From Ophiocordyceps camponoti-saundersi (nom. inval.) (taxonomy: Eukaryota > Ascomycota > Sordariomycetes > Hypocreales > Ophiocordycipitaceae), in the NCBI GenBank assembly GCA_003339415.1, contig PDHQ01000053.1, positions 1 through 64,000 on the forward strand: a DNA stretch of 64,000 nt, given 5' to 3'. Each line of letters starts with the position of its first letter. The first letter of the stretch is position 1. The position numbers and the translations under genes are program-made. The notes under the pieces were generated by a model. That model saw nothing but the letters and a program-made list of their open reading frames with translations. It did no database searches and was not told where the DNA came from. This document shows, one piece after another, positions 45,373 to 56,199 of this stretch.

Positions 45373-46349
45373 GAGAGATTCTTCAGGAGGAGTTGGGCTG
45401 AGAGGTGGACTGGGCTTCGAGCGAGAAAGGCTGGAACCAACACGCCATCGACGGGTTCTTCTACCAGAACCAACATGGTATTCAGGCAGTTGGCACTCTG
45501 CGCTTCGTGAAGGAAACTGATAATGCAGTAATCCTTACGGATGCACCTGTTAGCGTTAGGGGCTATACATATGAGCTGGTGTGAAGATTCGTGTGTTAGA
45601 CGATGAACGCACGAGCAGGGGCTCTCAAGGTCTGTTCTTCTATTTTAGCCACTGCAGTATTTGTTATTTGTTAGTTCGTCATTGTCACGCCTTGTGGAAA
45701 CTCGGAAAGGGTGATATGCGACTTAGCGAGGCAGTGGTAGGCATTATGCCGCAGTAGCAAGGCTGATTCGTGTCTTGCTTCACTGCAGATTTAAGAGACT
45801 GTGCGATAGGGTTAGCATATCGGAACCTCTTTGCCTCATGATTGTCTTGACTCAGGATATATATACTCATTGTTAAGCTTCCTAGAGTTGTGTCCTCAGC
45901 TTTCTTATTGATGTAAAGAAATAGGCATCTTACATGTGCATATTCTCTTACACAACTCCCCTTGATCAACTAAAGTCGCAGTCTTCTTCTCTTGAATGTG
46001 GTTTTGCCTGCCTGCTTTTACACGGCACAGATCCGTAGCTTAAGCCTCTACTTGACCCCCCTAAAACCAAGGCTTGCGTTGGCTTCAACACTGCTCAGGC
46101 ATTGTGGTAGAGGCGGAGTGAAACAGAAAATCGGCCTCGTAGATAACGTTGATAACTGCATATGTACACCACAGCTGCGTCTCTGGCTCTCGAAATTGGA
46201 GGCTCCTCCGAACAGATGATCAGATAGAAGGCTATGTAAGGCATTGCGCGTAAGAATATACAGTTAATGAAGAGCTTCCAGAGCCCATCGCATAAATCAG
46301 AAACCACGCCCACACTCTCGTCTACGTCTACAAAAGAGACTCGATAACT
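45373..46349. other. Intergenic region, nothing recognised
   Basis: Short unsupported frames only. Holds the 3' end of the secreted-protein gene (-). Confidence 0.4.
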
Positions 46350-48074
46350 CTACCCGCCATAGGAAGGGTCCGTGATCTGCTGAAGCGGGCTCGTGTTTCC
46401 CTTCCCTAGCCCGCTCTTACATTCTGGAACGCCAACGCTCGGGTTCGACCACGTGCACTTCTCGTCAATTCCGTACTGGCACCTCGAATCGTTGATGTTA
46501 TATAGTGCCAAGGAAAGACCTCCCTTCTTGAAAGTACTGGAGTTGGCGCACTGGGTGTAGTAGTTGGGATTGGGCGCGGAGATGGGTAGTTCGCCGCCCG
46601 CGAGCAGACCCTTGCACTTCTCCGGGTCGACCGTCTCGTAGGTCATGGGAGTGCGGTCAGCCGTCTTGCACGAGTTTTTGCTTTCGGTGCCGTGGACGAG
46701 GTAGTCATATGCTTGGCATGATATGTCAAACGTAGTTGGGTTGCCGGAACTGTCTATACGTAGGAGGTAGACGCTTCTGTCCTTGTGCTTGACCTCGACG
46801 CAAAAGTCGTCGCAGCCTGGTGTTCCTGGGAAGAAAGCAACGCGGGCCAGATTGACGCCCTTGCATCCGAGAACGCCAATGGACGACGCGTATTTGTCGT
46901 GTGCTGTGACCTTGATTTCCCCGCCGGGGCGGCCTTGAGATGGTCCCGAGTTTTCGGCAGGCTTGTCGGGCTCTGTGGGAAGCTTTTCAGTGACTTTGGC
47001 GGGCTCCTTGCCTTGATCGGCTGGACCCTGCGGGCTGGGTTGCTGCTGAGGTGCCGGCTGGTGCTCTGGGGCGGCATCTTTGCTTTCTGTTTTGCCTTGA
47101 GGGGCTGGCTCGTAGATAGAATTGTCGGTCTCATCGTCCTTTTTAGGGGGATCTCCCTGCTGCTGCTCTGTCTCGACCGGCTTGTTGTCGATCTTGGAAG
47201 ACTCGGTTTGCGGCTCGACTGGCTTGCCACCGCCCTCGCCGTTGGAGTTCTTCTCGACCGACTGGTTGTCGATCTTGGAAGACTCGGTTTGCTGCTCGAC
47301 TGGCTTGCCACCGCCCTCGCCATTGGAGTTCTTCTCGACCGGCTGGTTGTCCATCGTGGATGACTTGGTTTGCTCCTCGACCGGCTGGTTGTCGTTCTTG
47401 GAAGGCTTGGTTTGCTCCTCAACTGGCTTGCTACCGCCCTCGCCGTTGGAGGTCGGCTGCTTTACGGCTGGCTGCTCATGGCTCTTGGCCGGCGATTTTG
47501 ACTGCCTATGTCCTGGTCTGCACGACTTACGGGCAGGGTTGATCTGGGGTTGCGGCTCCGCAGGAGGGAAAGGCTTCTCTGGTGATCCGACTGGCGACTG
47601 AGACTTTGAAAAGGGCTTCTTGCATTTTCTGCGAGGACGCTCATTCAAACTCTGCTGTTTCGAAGGCTTCTGCGGTTGCTCTGGGGAAACAGGGACAACC
47701 TCATTGAGCTGATCTTGACGACCTGCGTCATCCTGAGGACTAGACTGTGCCGGAGGAGAATCTGCAGGCGTCGGTGACTGGACACGAGGCTTGCCGCATG
47801 CTTTGGCTCCTCGTACTGCGCCGTCTGAAAGCTCCGTTCCGCGACCCAGGCTGTTCTCTAGGCGATTCTCAGGAACGTCAGCAGCTTTGGGCTCGCCAAG
47901 TGTCACAGCCTTTCGGCTGCTGAAAAGCGGGACGTGAACGTCGTTCACGGTCACATCGTGGGTAACGTTATAGGAAACGAGGGCATCGTTGATGCAGGTA
48001 TTGCACGGAAAGGCCGTGGTGGGTTTGATTGCGCCGGAGGCAACGAGAACGGAACTGAGAACGAAGGCCAGCAT
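46350..48074 (-). CDS. Secreted protein with tandem repeats and a Cys-containing C-terminal domain
   Basis: A 574-aa single-exon protein. The open frame extends to 48,374, but the ATG at 48,074 directly starts a signal peptide (MLAFVLSSVLVASGAIKPTTA). Residues ~60-380 are Pro/Gln/Ser/Lys-rich and probably disordered, with imperfect 27-residue repeats (GGGKPVEQQTESSKIDNQ and variants) encoded by an 81-bp DNA repeat at 47,184-47,426. The C-terminal ~180 residues form a compact domain: KYASSIGVLGCKGVNLARVA, CDDFCVEV, SVYLLRIDSSG, ISCQAYDYLVHG, with further Cys near the end. This SSIGVLGC..RVA..P...C domain is known to me from secreted proteins of Sordariomycetes, but I cannot name a function. 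It is possibly wall-associated or effector-like. Mirror-frame ORFs on the + strand are shadows. Confidence 0.82.
   Translation of the reverse strand: MLAFVLSSVLVASGAIKPTTAFPCNTCINDALVSYNVTHDVTVNDVHVPLFSSRKAVTLGEPKAADVPENRLENSLGRGTELSDGAVRGAKACGKPRVQSPTPADSPPAQSSPQDDAGRQDQLNEVVPVSPEQPQKPSKQQSLNERPRRKCKKPFSKSQSPVGSPEKPFPPAEPQPQINPARKSCRPGHRQSKSPAKSHEQPAVKQPTSNGEGGSKPVEEQTKPSKNDNQPVEEQTKSSTMDNQPVEKNSNGEGGGKPVEQQTESSKIDNQSVEKNSNGEGGGKPVEPQTESSKIDNKPVETEQQQGDPPKKDDETDNSIYEPAPQGKTESKDAAPEHQPAPQQQPSPQGPADQGKEPAKVTEKLPTEPDKPAENSGPSQGRPGGEIKVTAHDKYASSIGVLGCKGVNLARVAFFPGTPGCDDFCVEVKHKDRSVYLLRIDSSGNPTTFDISCQAYDYLVHGTESKNSCKTADRTPMTYETVDPEKCKGLLAGGELPISAPNPNYYTQCANSSTFKKGGLSLALYNINDSRCQYGIDEKCTWSNPSVGVPECKSGLGKGNTSPLQQITDPSYGG
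47184..47426 (-). repeat. 81-bp coding tandem repeat
   Basis: GTTGTC starts recur at 47,184, 47,265 and 47,346, exactly 81 bp apart, i.e. 27 codons. The first two units are nearly identical over 81 bp. The third diverges after about 42 bp and a shorter related unit follows (47,388 onward). This points to recent expansion within the gene. Confidence 0.85.
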
Positions 48075-48498
48075 CGTATATGTAGATTGAGATGCAAAGG
48101 AATGACTGTTTTGGGAGCTGCAGAAATGACAGACAATTTTTCGTAAGAAGGGAAGGAGGGAAAGGAGGAAAAGAGTGGCGGAGACACGGTCACTATCTGG
48201 CCCAGCCCTGAAGCCACGAGGCAAATGGTCCATCCTTATATCAAGTCCTTCAACATTCACAGCTTGGCAAACGACGCCAGGGGGGCCGTGGCCAAGGCCA
48301 CCGGTCCACAGAAGAGTTGTGCTATTCGCTCCACATATCATTTGTAAATGTAAATATTTCCACAGAACAGCCATCGGAGAGCTGAGGGGGATCCGAGTGG
48401 GGACAGCATCCCTGCGATATTGCCGTTGCCCAGGAAGAAAGGATCATGCGGGAGAAGAAGCCGCTACAGACCTAGAGCGAGTAAGTGTACATACATAT
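48075..48498. other. Promoter region of the secreted-protein gene up to the inverted-repeat arm
   Basis: No gene. It ends at the start of the right inverted-repeat arm. Confidence 0.5.
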
Positions 48499-51400
48499 TA
48501 TGGTGACACAAGGTGGGCACAGGCCATCGGGTGGGTGCACTGATGTGTGTGTATTATATGTGTGCTAGGTCTAGGCTAGGATAGCTAGGCTAGGTCGTGT
48601 GCGAGGTCGGGCGGGGCTGGTCACGTGGACCCCCTTAATACCCCCCTTCAGGCCCGCTTAAACGAGCGGAAAATAGTTATCCTATACCGCAAAGCGCGGA
48701 AAATAATAAAATAGTAAAAATAGCGTTTTTAGGCTTTTCTTAAAGGGCCGGCAAAGGGCTTAAATAGCTTAAAAACGTAATAAAAAATAAGATCTAAGAG
48801 ATTAAATTAGGTCCCGGATAAGGTTATTCCGTTCCGGATTAGTTAATTAGTAAAGGAAATAGTAGAAAATAGTAGAAATAGGCCTCTCTAAGCTACTCTT
48901 AAGGGGCCTTAAATAGGTTAATCTAAGCTATTAAGAAAGTTAAATTAAGCCGTTAAGAGGGGTTAAAAACGCCTATATAAAGGGCATTAAGAGGCCTAAT
49001 TTAAAGGAAAATTCCTCTTTAAGCTAAGGGCTAAAGATAAGCTATAAGCCTTACGGTAATATATATATATATAGAGAGAGGTATCGTTATTCGTATCGCT
49101 TAGTAGGGAAATACCGCTAAAGTTATGCGAGTTAATATATCTAATAGTAAGGGGCCTAAAGGTACCTATTATTAATACTTTTAAGGCTATAATAATCGCT
49201 TAAAGGCGTATTAAAGGGTATATATTACGGGATCGGTAGCGGTACGAAGCCGGGCTAACGATAAGGCTAATAATCGCGATATACCTTATCCGTCCTCTCT
49301 TAATCGATACTTACCTCTCTAGAACGATCCGTCCCGTTTTAATTAATAGCCGTAGCGTAATACTAATTACTCTTCTTCTTTAAGATCCCCCCTTTAGGTA
49401 TAGGATCCCCTAGTAATAGAAATCTTATACTATATTATTTATTAATCTTTCGATTTAATCGATTAGTTCGTTCGGTATTAGTGCTATCGTTATCGGCAAG
49501 TATAAGGGTATCGCGGGCTTTATTATCGGGCGCCCTAAGCTTATCTAATAGCGCACGAGGGCTGCCCTTTATATTATTTTTAGCTTTAGAGGGTAAGATC
49601 GTAATCTTTAGGTTAGAAAGATATAATATATAAACGAATTTAGCGTATTAGAGGCGCTATAAAGGCTTTATAAGGCTATCTACGGCTATATCGGCTATGC
49701 TAATATACTAGATTATAAAGAATCGCTTTTCTACGCGATTAATAATCTATTTATATCGTATATTAATATACCTTATTCGGGCTACTTTAAACTTATTAAG
49801 GGTAATAGCTTTAGCGTTAAGGCTATCGGTAAATATAATTATAAGCGTCTATTATTACGGTAGCTTTAAGTTCTTAAGAATCTCGTTTATCTAGATTAGG
49901 CTTATATTTATAGGCGTTAAATTAATAAATTTAGCCTCTATTAACGATAGCGTTATAAGCGTCTACCGTTTCGATTTCTAATATACGGGGCCTATATTAA
50001 TAAAAACGATATATCCGGCTATTAAGTATCTTATATATAAATTATCTATAAAAAAGGTATCTATAAAGATACGAGGTTTTAAATCTTAAGAGCTATAAGC
50101 ACCTCTAAGCGTAAGGCCTAGGCTCTTCGTACCGTAAAGATAACGTATTAAATTCTTCTATATAAGAAGGTGCGAGGCGGTTAGATTAAGGTTACCTTCG
50201 TATAATTTACTATTCGTAAAGGCTAAATTAGGCCTTATACCGTTAGAGAGATAATTTATACTACCTATCCTCTTTAGCTACTTTTTTTAAGGTATCGCGA
50301 GCGGCTATATCTTCTAATTAGCGGGTATTTTAACCTTAGGCGGCTAGGGCGTTTATACGGCGTTCGTAACGCCTTCGCTGAATAATTCGAGTATTTTAGT
50401 AATATATTTCTCTTAGTATATATAGATTATATACGTAGTATAGTTCCTATAGAATTATAAGCCTAAGAAGGTAGTAAGTTCGCCTAAGTCGCGTAGATCT
50501 TATAATTCCTTTAAAATACCCTTTCCCTTATTTATAAGAGCGGCTATAGGCGCTATAATTATAATATCGTTAACGTAAAGGAGTATAATAAATCCCTTAA
50601 GGTATATATAGATATAGAACTCGGATTTAAGTTATTACTATTTATAGTATTTAAGGGCCTCGCTAGCGTAGGTAAACTATATCGCGGGAGATAACTTAAG
50701 GCCGTATAGGGCTCAATTAAGCCTATATACTCGATTCGTGCCGTTTTCGAAGAGATACGGCTAATCGACGAAAAATTCCTCTTAATAAGGGGCGTTAACG
50801 AACGCGTTTATAACGTTAAATTATTACTATTCGAGATCTTAAGATACTATAATCGATAGGAATACTCGAATAGAAAAGAAATATATAATAGCGGCGTAAA
50901 GGTCCTTAATAGAGTGCAAGGCCTCTTCTTTATCCCCTCTTACGCACTAGCGTACCTTAGTAATTATAGCTTTATTCTTAGGTATTTTTATCGTAAATAC
51001 CTATTTACCGGGTAAAACTTACTTACCGATAGGTCGATTAATAAGATTCTAAGTCTATCGATTATAAAAAGCTTTAATTTCCGTATTTATCGCTAGGCGC
51101 TAGTAGGAGAGATAATCGGGTTACTTACGGATATCCTACTAGCCCTTAGGTGTTAATAATATTAGAACGTTAAATACGGCGTTAATCGGTAGGACGAAGT
51201 CGGGAATCTCTACCTCTTCTTCGTCGATATCTCTAAAGATAGCGTTAGTAGTAAATTTAGCTATAGCGGCCGTTATAGAACGGGTCTTATAATTAATAGC
51301 GGGTATTATAGCCTTATTCCTCGGCTTAGCTTACGGAGGAGCTTCTTTATCGGCTAGATTGTTAAATCGGGCGCCGGGCGTCTAATTAGGCGTAAGGAAT

Positions 51401-51668
51401 TATATTATATTAGGAGGCGTAGCTAGCTTTTCGAATTAAGAAAGGCTTATAGTTTTATTACCTAAATTAGGTGCGTTTCCCGCCTTAAGGTTACTAGTAA
51501 GCTCTTATAAGCCTCGATCGCTAGGACGATTATAATTATTATCGTTATTATTATTATTAATATTATTAGGTCCGAATCGGAAGAATTCGTCTTTATTAAG
51601 TTAATCTTCCTAATCTTCCTTAATCTTAGGTTCTGCGATATATTTAACTATTTAATCGAGCTTTAGAT
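48499..51668 (-). repeat. Right arm of the ~3.2-kb inverted repeat flanking the gene island
   Basis: Reverse complement of 974-4154 apart from transitions. Its inner 140 bp (48,499-48,640) are nearly unchanged relative to 4013-4154; I see three differences, all C-to-T/G-to-A on the compared strand. Each arm holds RIP-type changes that the other lacks, so both were mutated after the duplication arose. Confidence 0.85.
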
Positions 51669-51830
51669 CGGCCGGGTTATAAAATCTAACGTCTCTAGCC
51701 CTAATAATCTTATCTTTTTCGGGCAGATAGATCTTATAGATATATCCGTAAAGGCCTTCTATGCTAACGAGGCGGCTTTCCTTAGCTTAAGGGGCTATTT
51801 TAGCGCTCTGAATTCGATATTAAGGAGGGT
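49440..51830 (-). mobile_element. Degenerate Ty1/copia retrotransposon, integrase end to RNase H
   Basis: The minus strand shows the integrase C-terminal text GYIYKIYLPEKDK and RDVRFYNPADL (about 51,650-51,780), RT text FVNAPY, VYRLN.ALYGLKLSPAI and YVND (about 50,570-50,830), and the RNase H/LTKPL end toward 49,500. Glutamine codons have become TAA/TAG. It extends ~160 bp further into integrase than the left-arm copy before being cut by the gypsy LTR at about 51,845. Confidence 0.82.
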
Positions 51831-51844
51831 ATAAAGGAAGCCTA

Positions 51845-52143
51845 TGCAAGATATACTAAAAAAGAGAGATAGCGATAAGCAGATTAGAAGAGAGGAAAAA
51901 GAGTATATAAGTATAGATTATAAAGGTTTACTTTAAGAGTTATATTAAGAGCAAAGCTAATTCTTACCGAATTATAATATTAGAAACTACTATAAACTAT
52001 ATACGAGGAGGTTATAACTTAGGGGTAAACTCCTTATAATACGAACTATATTTTCCGGAGTCTTATCTAAGACCTTAGCGTAGTTTAAAAACTTATCTTC
52101 TATATCTAACTACTTTATTAAGACCGGAAGCGCGTTATATATA
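51845..52143 (-). mobile_element. Ty3/gypsy LTR, copy 1 (~300 bp)
   Basis: A direct repeat of 60,683-60,979. Read on the minus strand both begin TATATAACGCGCTTCCGG (TG to TA by RIP) and the less mutated copy ends ...ATCTTGCA. In both copies the next bases are TAGGCTTCC, which looks like a primer-binding-site region. That is expected after the 5' LTR (60,683 copy) but odd here. Confidence 0.8.
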
Positions 52144-52639
52144 CTCTAAGTAGTTTTAGTAAGGAGTTATAATAGCTTTATAATACTTACGTAATCTTCT
52201 AATTATCTTTCCTATATAGTTATCTTATAACTTTATTATAACTATCTCCCTATTTTAAATAATTAGATATTAAGGTAAGATAGTTATAAATTATTATAAG
52301 TTTATTATAATAAAGTAAAAAATAAAAAAAAGTCGCGGGTAGGTAGAGCGCGTTATTAATAATAAAGAGCGCGCGTAATTATAATAACGGTAGTAATTTA
52401 TTATTAGTTTAAGCGTAGGTATAAGTAACTTTAAACGCGTATTACTATTATTATAATTTTTTCCCTTCTATTATTTTTAAAAAGGTTAAGCTTTTAATTT
52501 CGGACTTTTATATATAATAATATTATAGCGTATCCGGAAAAGATAGTATTACGTAGTAAGGTTACTAATAGCTATTATATTTATTATAACGTAGATAAGG
52601 TAAAACTTAATATAGGTTCGCTTAACGATAATATATTAT

Positions 52640-54690
52640 ATTATAATATAAAAACGCTATAAGCTACTTCGTAAAAAACTTTAAATAAGAGAATAGAGGC
52701 CGGGCTTATAAAAGATACTATAAAGACGCCTAGTAGGAAAGGTATAAAGCGTAAGTAAATCGTTTACGCGTTATAAGGTATCTATTAATATAGCGTAGGG
52801 ATTTCGAGTAAAATATTACTTACTATTATTATAAAAGAAAATAGGAGAGGTAGTAAGCTGCCTATTAGGGTATAAGAGCTAAATTTTACTTTATAGAAAC
52901 TTAAAACCCTTACTAAAATATCGTTAAATATTAATAAGAAAAAGAAAACTATAACGCTAAGTAATAAGTTATTAGAGCGTAAGTAAATCGATTAAGTATC
53001 GGCTAGGCGGTATTAATAGTTTATAGGCTTAGTAAATATTAGCTTTACGAGTAGGAGATCCGTAATTAGTAAATCGTTTACGGGTTTTAAGAAATTAACG
53101 CTAGGTAAGATAGGGGCGTTATAGGAGATAGTAGCTAGTAGTAAGACGCCGAAAAAAGCGTAAGAGCCGGTATAGAAGACTCCTTTATTTCGTAAGAAAT
53201 CGGTAAGTAAGGTTATTAAGACGGCGCCGAAGATAACCGTAAGCGAGAGGGATACTAAAAAAGAAGCGTAGCAAGCTATATAAGTTACTAAACTACTAAT
53301 TAAGAAAAAGGTAATAAAGGATTAGGCTAAAAGTAAGAAATATAAGTATATCGGTCCCTTATCGATATAGAGATATTAATATACCTTAAGGGTTTTAAGT
53401 AAGGAATTTATCGATTCCTTAGATAAGGAAGATTTAGATAATTAAGATATTCTTATTAAGGCGCTAGTTATCTAAGTAAAGGATATTTTTAACGATAGTA
53501 ATTAGTTTAATATAGAGTAGTATAAGTTTACGAAAGTATATTAGAAGGTAGTTAAGATTAATAAGGCTATAAAAAGGACGCGGTTTACTAATATATATTT
53601 TAATACCGAGTATAACGCTAAAGTATTAACTTATATCTACGGGGCCTTAAAAGATAAGAAGGTATCGGTATTTATAGCGATAGGAAAAAAAGTAGCTAAA
53701 TAGACCTTCTTATCGAAGCTAACGGAAATTACGAAAGCGGTTCGAGTAAAAGGTAAGTAAAGCGGGGTCCCTTCGTAGTAAAAGCGAGGGCCTATCGTTA
53801 ATTAATATATAGCGCTTAAGAAGATACTTATTATCGATAAGGAAAATATATTATATTAGTTAATTTTTAATATAACGAAAAAGGAGGGGAAAGATACGGC
53901 GGCTATAGCTTATCTAATTATATATACTCGGATTTAGAATTATACTATATTTAAGTAGCGTCGGAATATACTAACCGATAAGGGAGTTATAGCTAAGATT
54001 CGTTAGATAATTATAGATAAATTCGACTTATACTAATAGGAGATATAAGGTCCTAATCTTTATAAGGTAGCGCTAGTTAAATATAATAAGTTAAATAGTA
54101 ACGGCGAGAAAATATCTAACTTAACTATAAGGCCGGCTACGCTATAACTAATATAGCTTATTATAGAGGTATTACGTATCCGAGGAGAGAGGGTATCGAT
54201 TATAGCTTATATTTTCGTAAAAAAGAATATAGAATAAACGATATCCGCGGACTAGTTATTATTATATACCTAAGATAATATTATAAGGGATAAAATACTT
54301 AGTAATATTAGAAAATAGCTAGACTGATATTAAGAATAAAGGAAAGCTTATAAGAAGCGAGAAGCCGCCGAGAAGGCGTAGAAATAGGACGCGGGACCGT
54401 CGATCGCGGAAGGAGATAGTTAAGCTATCGAGAAGGTAATAGAGGGTAGTATTATTATAAATAATTTACGCGACGTAAAGGAAGGAGATAGTAAGGAAGA
54501 GAACGCCGAGGAGTAGGACGAAGAAGGAGATAAAGAAAATCTTAAAGCTACTAATAACGCAGAGTTCTTCTAGGAGGCTTCTAATAATAACTTATTTGCT
54601 AATAGTAACGGCGAGGACGATAGTAAAGATAAAGAGGACGCACTATTAGCGCCCGTAAGGGGGGGGAGTTACGGCCGGGGCGGCGGTTAA
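52640..54690 (+). pseudogene. Long degenerate reading frame antisense to gypsy pol, unknown product
   Basis: Reads as one coherent protein of roughly 650-700 residues on the + strand once TAA/TAG codons are treated as former glutamine codons. It is Lys/Ile-rich, with an acidic Glu/Asp/Asn tail (about 54,420-54,660) that ends near a G-run at 54,659. It has no RT, integrase, transposase or gag motif that I can recognise. It lies between the integrase end of the gypsy pol and LTR copy 1, in opposite orientation to pol. It may be an antisense ORF of the element or a nested unrelated gene. Confidence 0.45.
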
Positions 54691-56190
54691 GCGGGCGTAA
54701 ATACCGGAAAAAGCGCGCCGCGCGTTAAAAAGTTAAAGAAAGCTATATAACCTATCCGGGGGTAAACTATCTATTTTAAGGTTAATTAGTACCTTACCTA
54801 CTTTAGGTTTAGTTTATTATAATATTTAACTTTAGTAGATAAAATAGAACTTTTTATTATATCTTACTATCGGATTACTATTAAGGCGGTAAAATATGAT
54901 TTTTACGTAAAGCGTAAAATAACCTATTATAAAATACTAGCACTAATATTAGGAGACTGTTACGATATAATAATAATACTTAAAGTTCTAGAAACGATAT
55001 ATACCGTAACGCGGGAGGAAGCTAGTTTTAGGAGTAGTAACTTAGACCTTATAATCCCGGACCGGCTTAGAGAGGAACTTATTATATAAAGGTAGTATCT
55101 TATAGAGGCTTTTAACGCGGCCCTTAGTATATATACTAAGGAGTTCCGCTTAAGCGGTGCGGCGAAAAGTAAGATTAAAGCGCGGAACTTATACCGTACT
55201 ATAATTTACGAATAATAAGCTTTGCTAGTTTAAAATAAGCTTATATTCGGTGCGATCTAGCCCTATTTCGCTAAAAAGTTAAGGGTAGCCCTTAGTAGTT
55301 TAGGAGAGTTTATAAAGATTAAGGCCTAGGATACTAACTTCCTACTTTAACTAAAACTTAGAAATAACGGTTATAATAGCTAGGCGGCGGCCTTAGCTTA
55401 TATTTAGCTACGGATTAGTAAAGTAATAGCTTTACTTAGTGCTTAAGAGATAAAAATATAGAAGAAAAAGCTTAAGAAATAGCTTAATATATTTATACCT
55501 TATATAAATAAGGACTAGTATATCTTTATTAACGTAAAAGATAAGAAATATATCCTAGTTAAGTAGATAACCGAGGAATAGTTAGAGGAGGGTTAGGTTT
55601 AGGTCTTAACTTAATTACCTTTAACTTAGAAAGTTATTAAGCGAGCTATTAAGAAGGAAGGTAAACTATCGGTTTATTATTCGGGTAGGAATAAAAAACC
55701 CTATACTAAGTAGAATAGGTAAATAGAAATATAGTAAGTAATTAATATATAAGTTTATAAAAAACGGACTTTCTTATATTTTTTTATTATCTTTTAGAAC
55801 TTATTAATAAGTTAGGATATATTCGCTATATCCTCGATAGGAATTTATTAGTTATACTCTAAAGGCTATCTTTTCTATTTAATTAGAAAATAAATATTAT
55901 TATTTAGTATTTTTTAACCCTTAACTTTTTAGATTTCCTATTCTCCGTCGTCCTTTTCTAAATTTAATATAAGGAGAGAAGTAAATAGGTTTTAAGGACT
56001 TCGAAGGTGCTAAGGTTTAAGGAGGGAGATATAAAAAATATTATAAAAACGGCTATATTTTGCTAGTAGGGCGAGGCGATATACTTAGGAGCTAATCTTT
56101 TAAAAAATACGGAAAGGTTTAATATAGCAAGGAAGGAGTTTTTTTTTCTCGCCCTTAAATTTAATATTTTTCGTAGAAAAACTTACTAAG
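54691..56190. other. AT-rich RIP-mutated DNA, unclassified
   Basis: Between the antisense frame and the gypsy integrase end. Further degenerate + strand text is present (54,780-55,720) without recognisable motifs. Confidence 0.35.
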
Positions 56191-56199
56191 TTGCCGATT

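Noticed and set aside
46785..47601. Ser/Leu/Val-rich + strand ORFs over the secreted repeat protein
   Set aside because: Reverse translations of the 81-bp repeat.
6577..48074. Secondary-metabolite gene cluster
   Set aside because: No polyketide synthase, NRPS, terpene synthase or pathway regulator is present; the genes are unrelated housekeeping and secreted functions.
974..51668. Starship giant element
   Set aside because: A Starship needs a DUF3435 tyrosine-recombinase captain at one edge. None is visible, and the edges are copia-derived inverted repeats.
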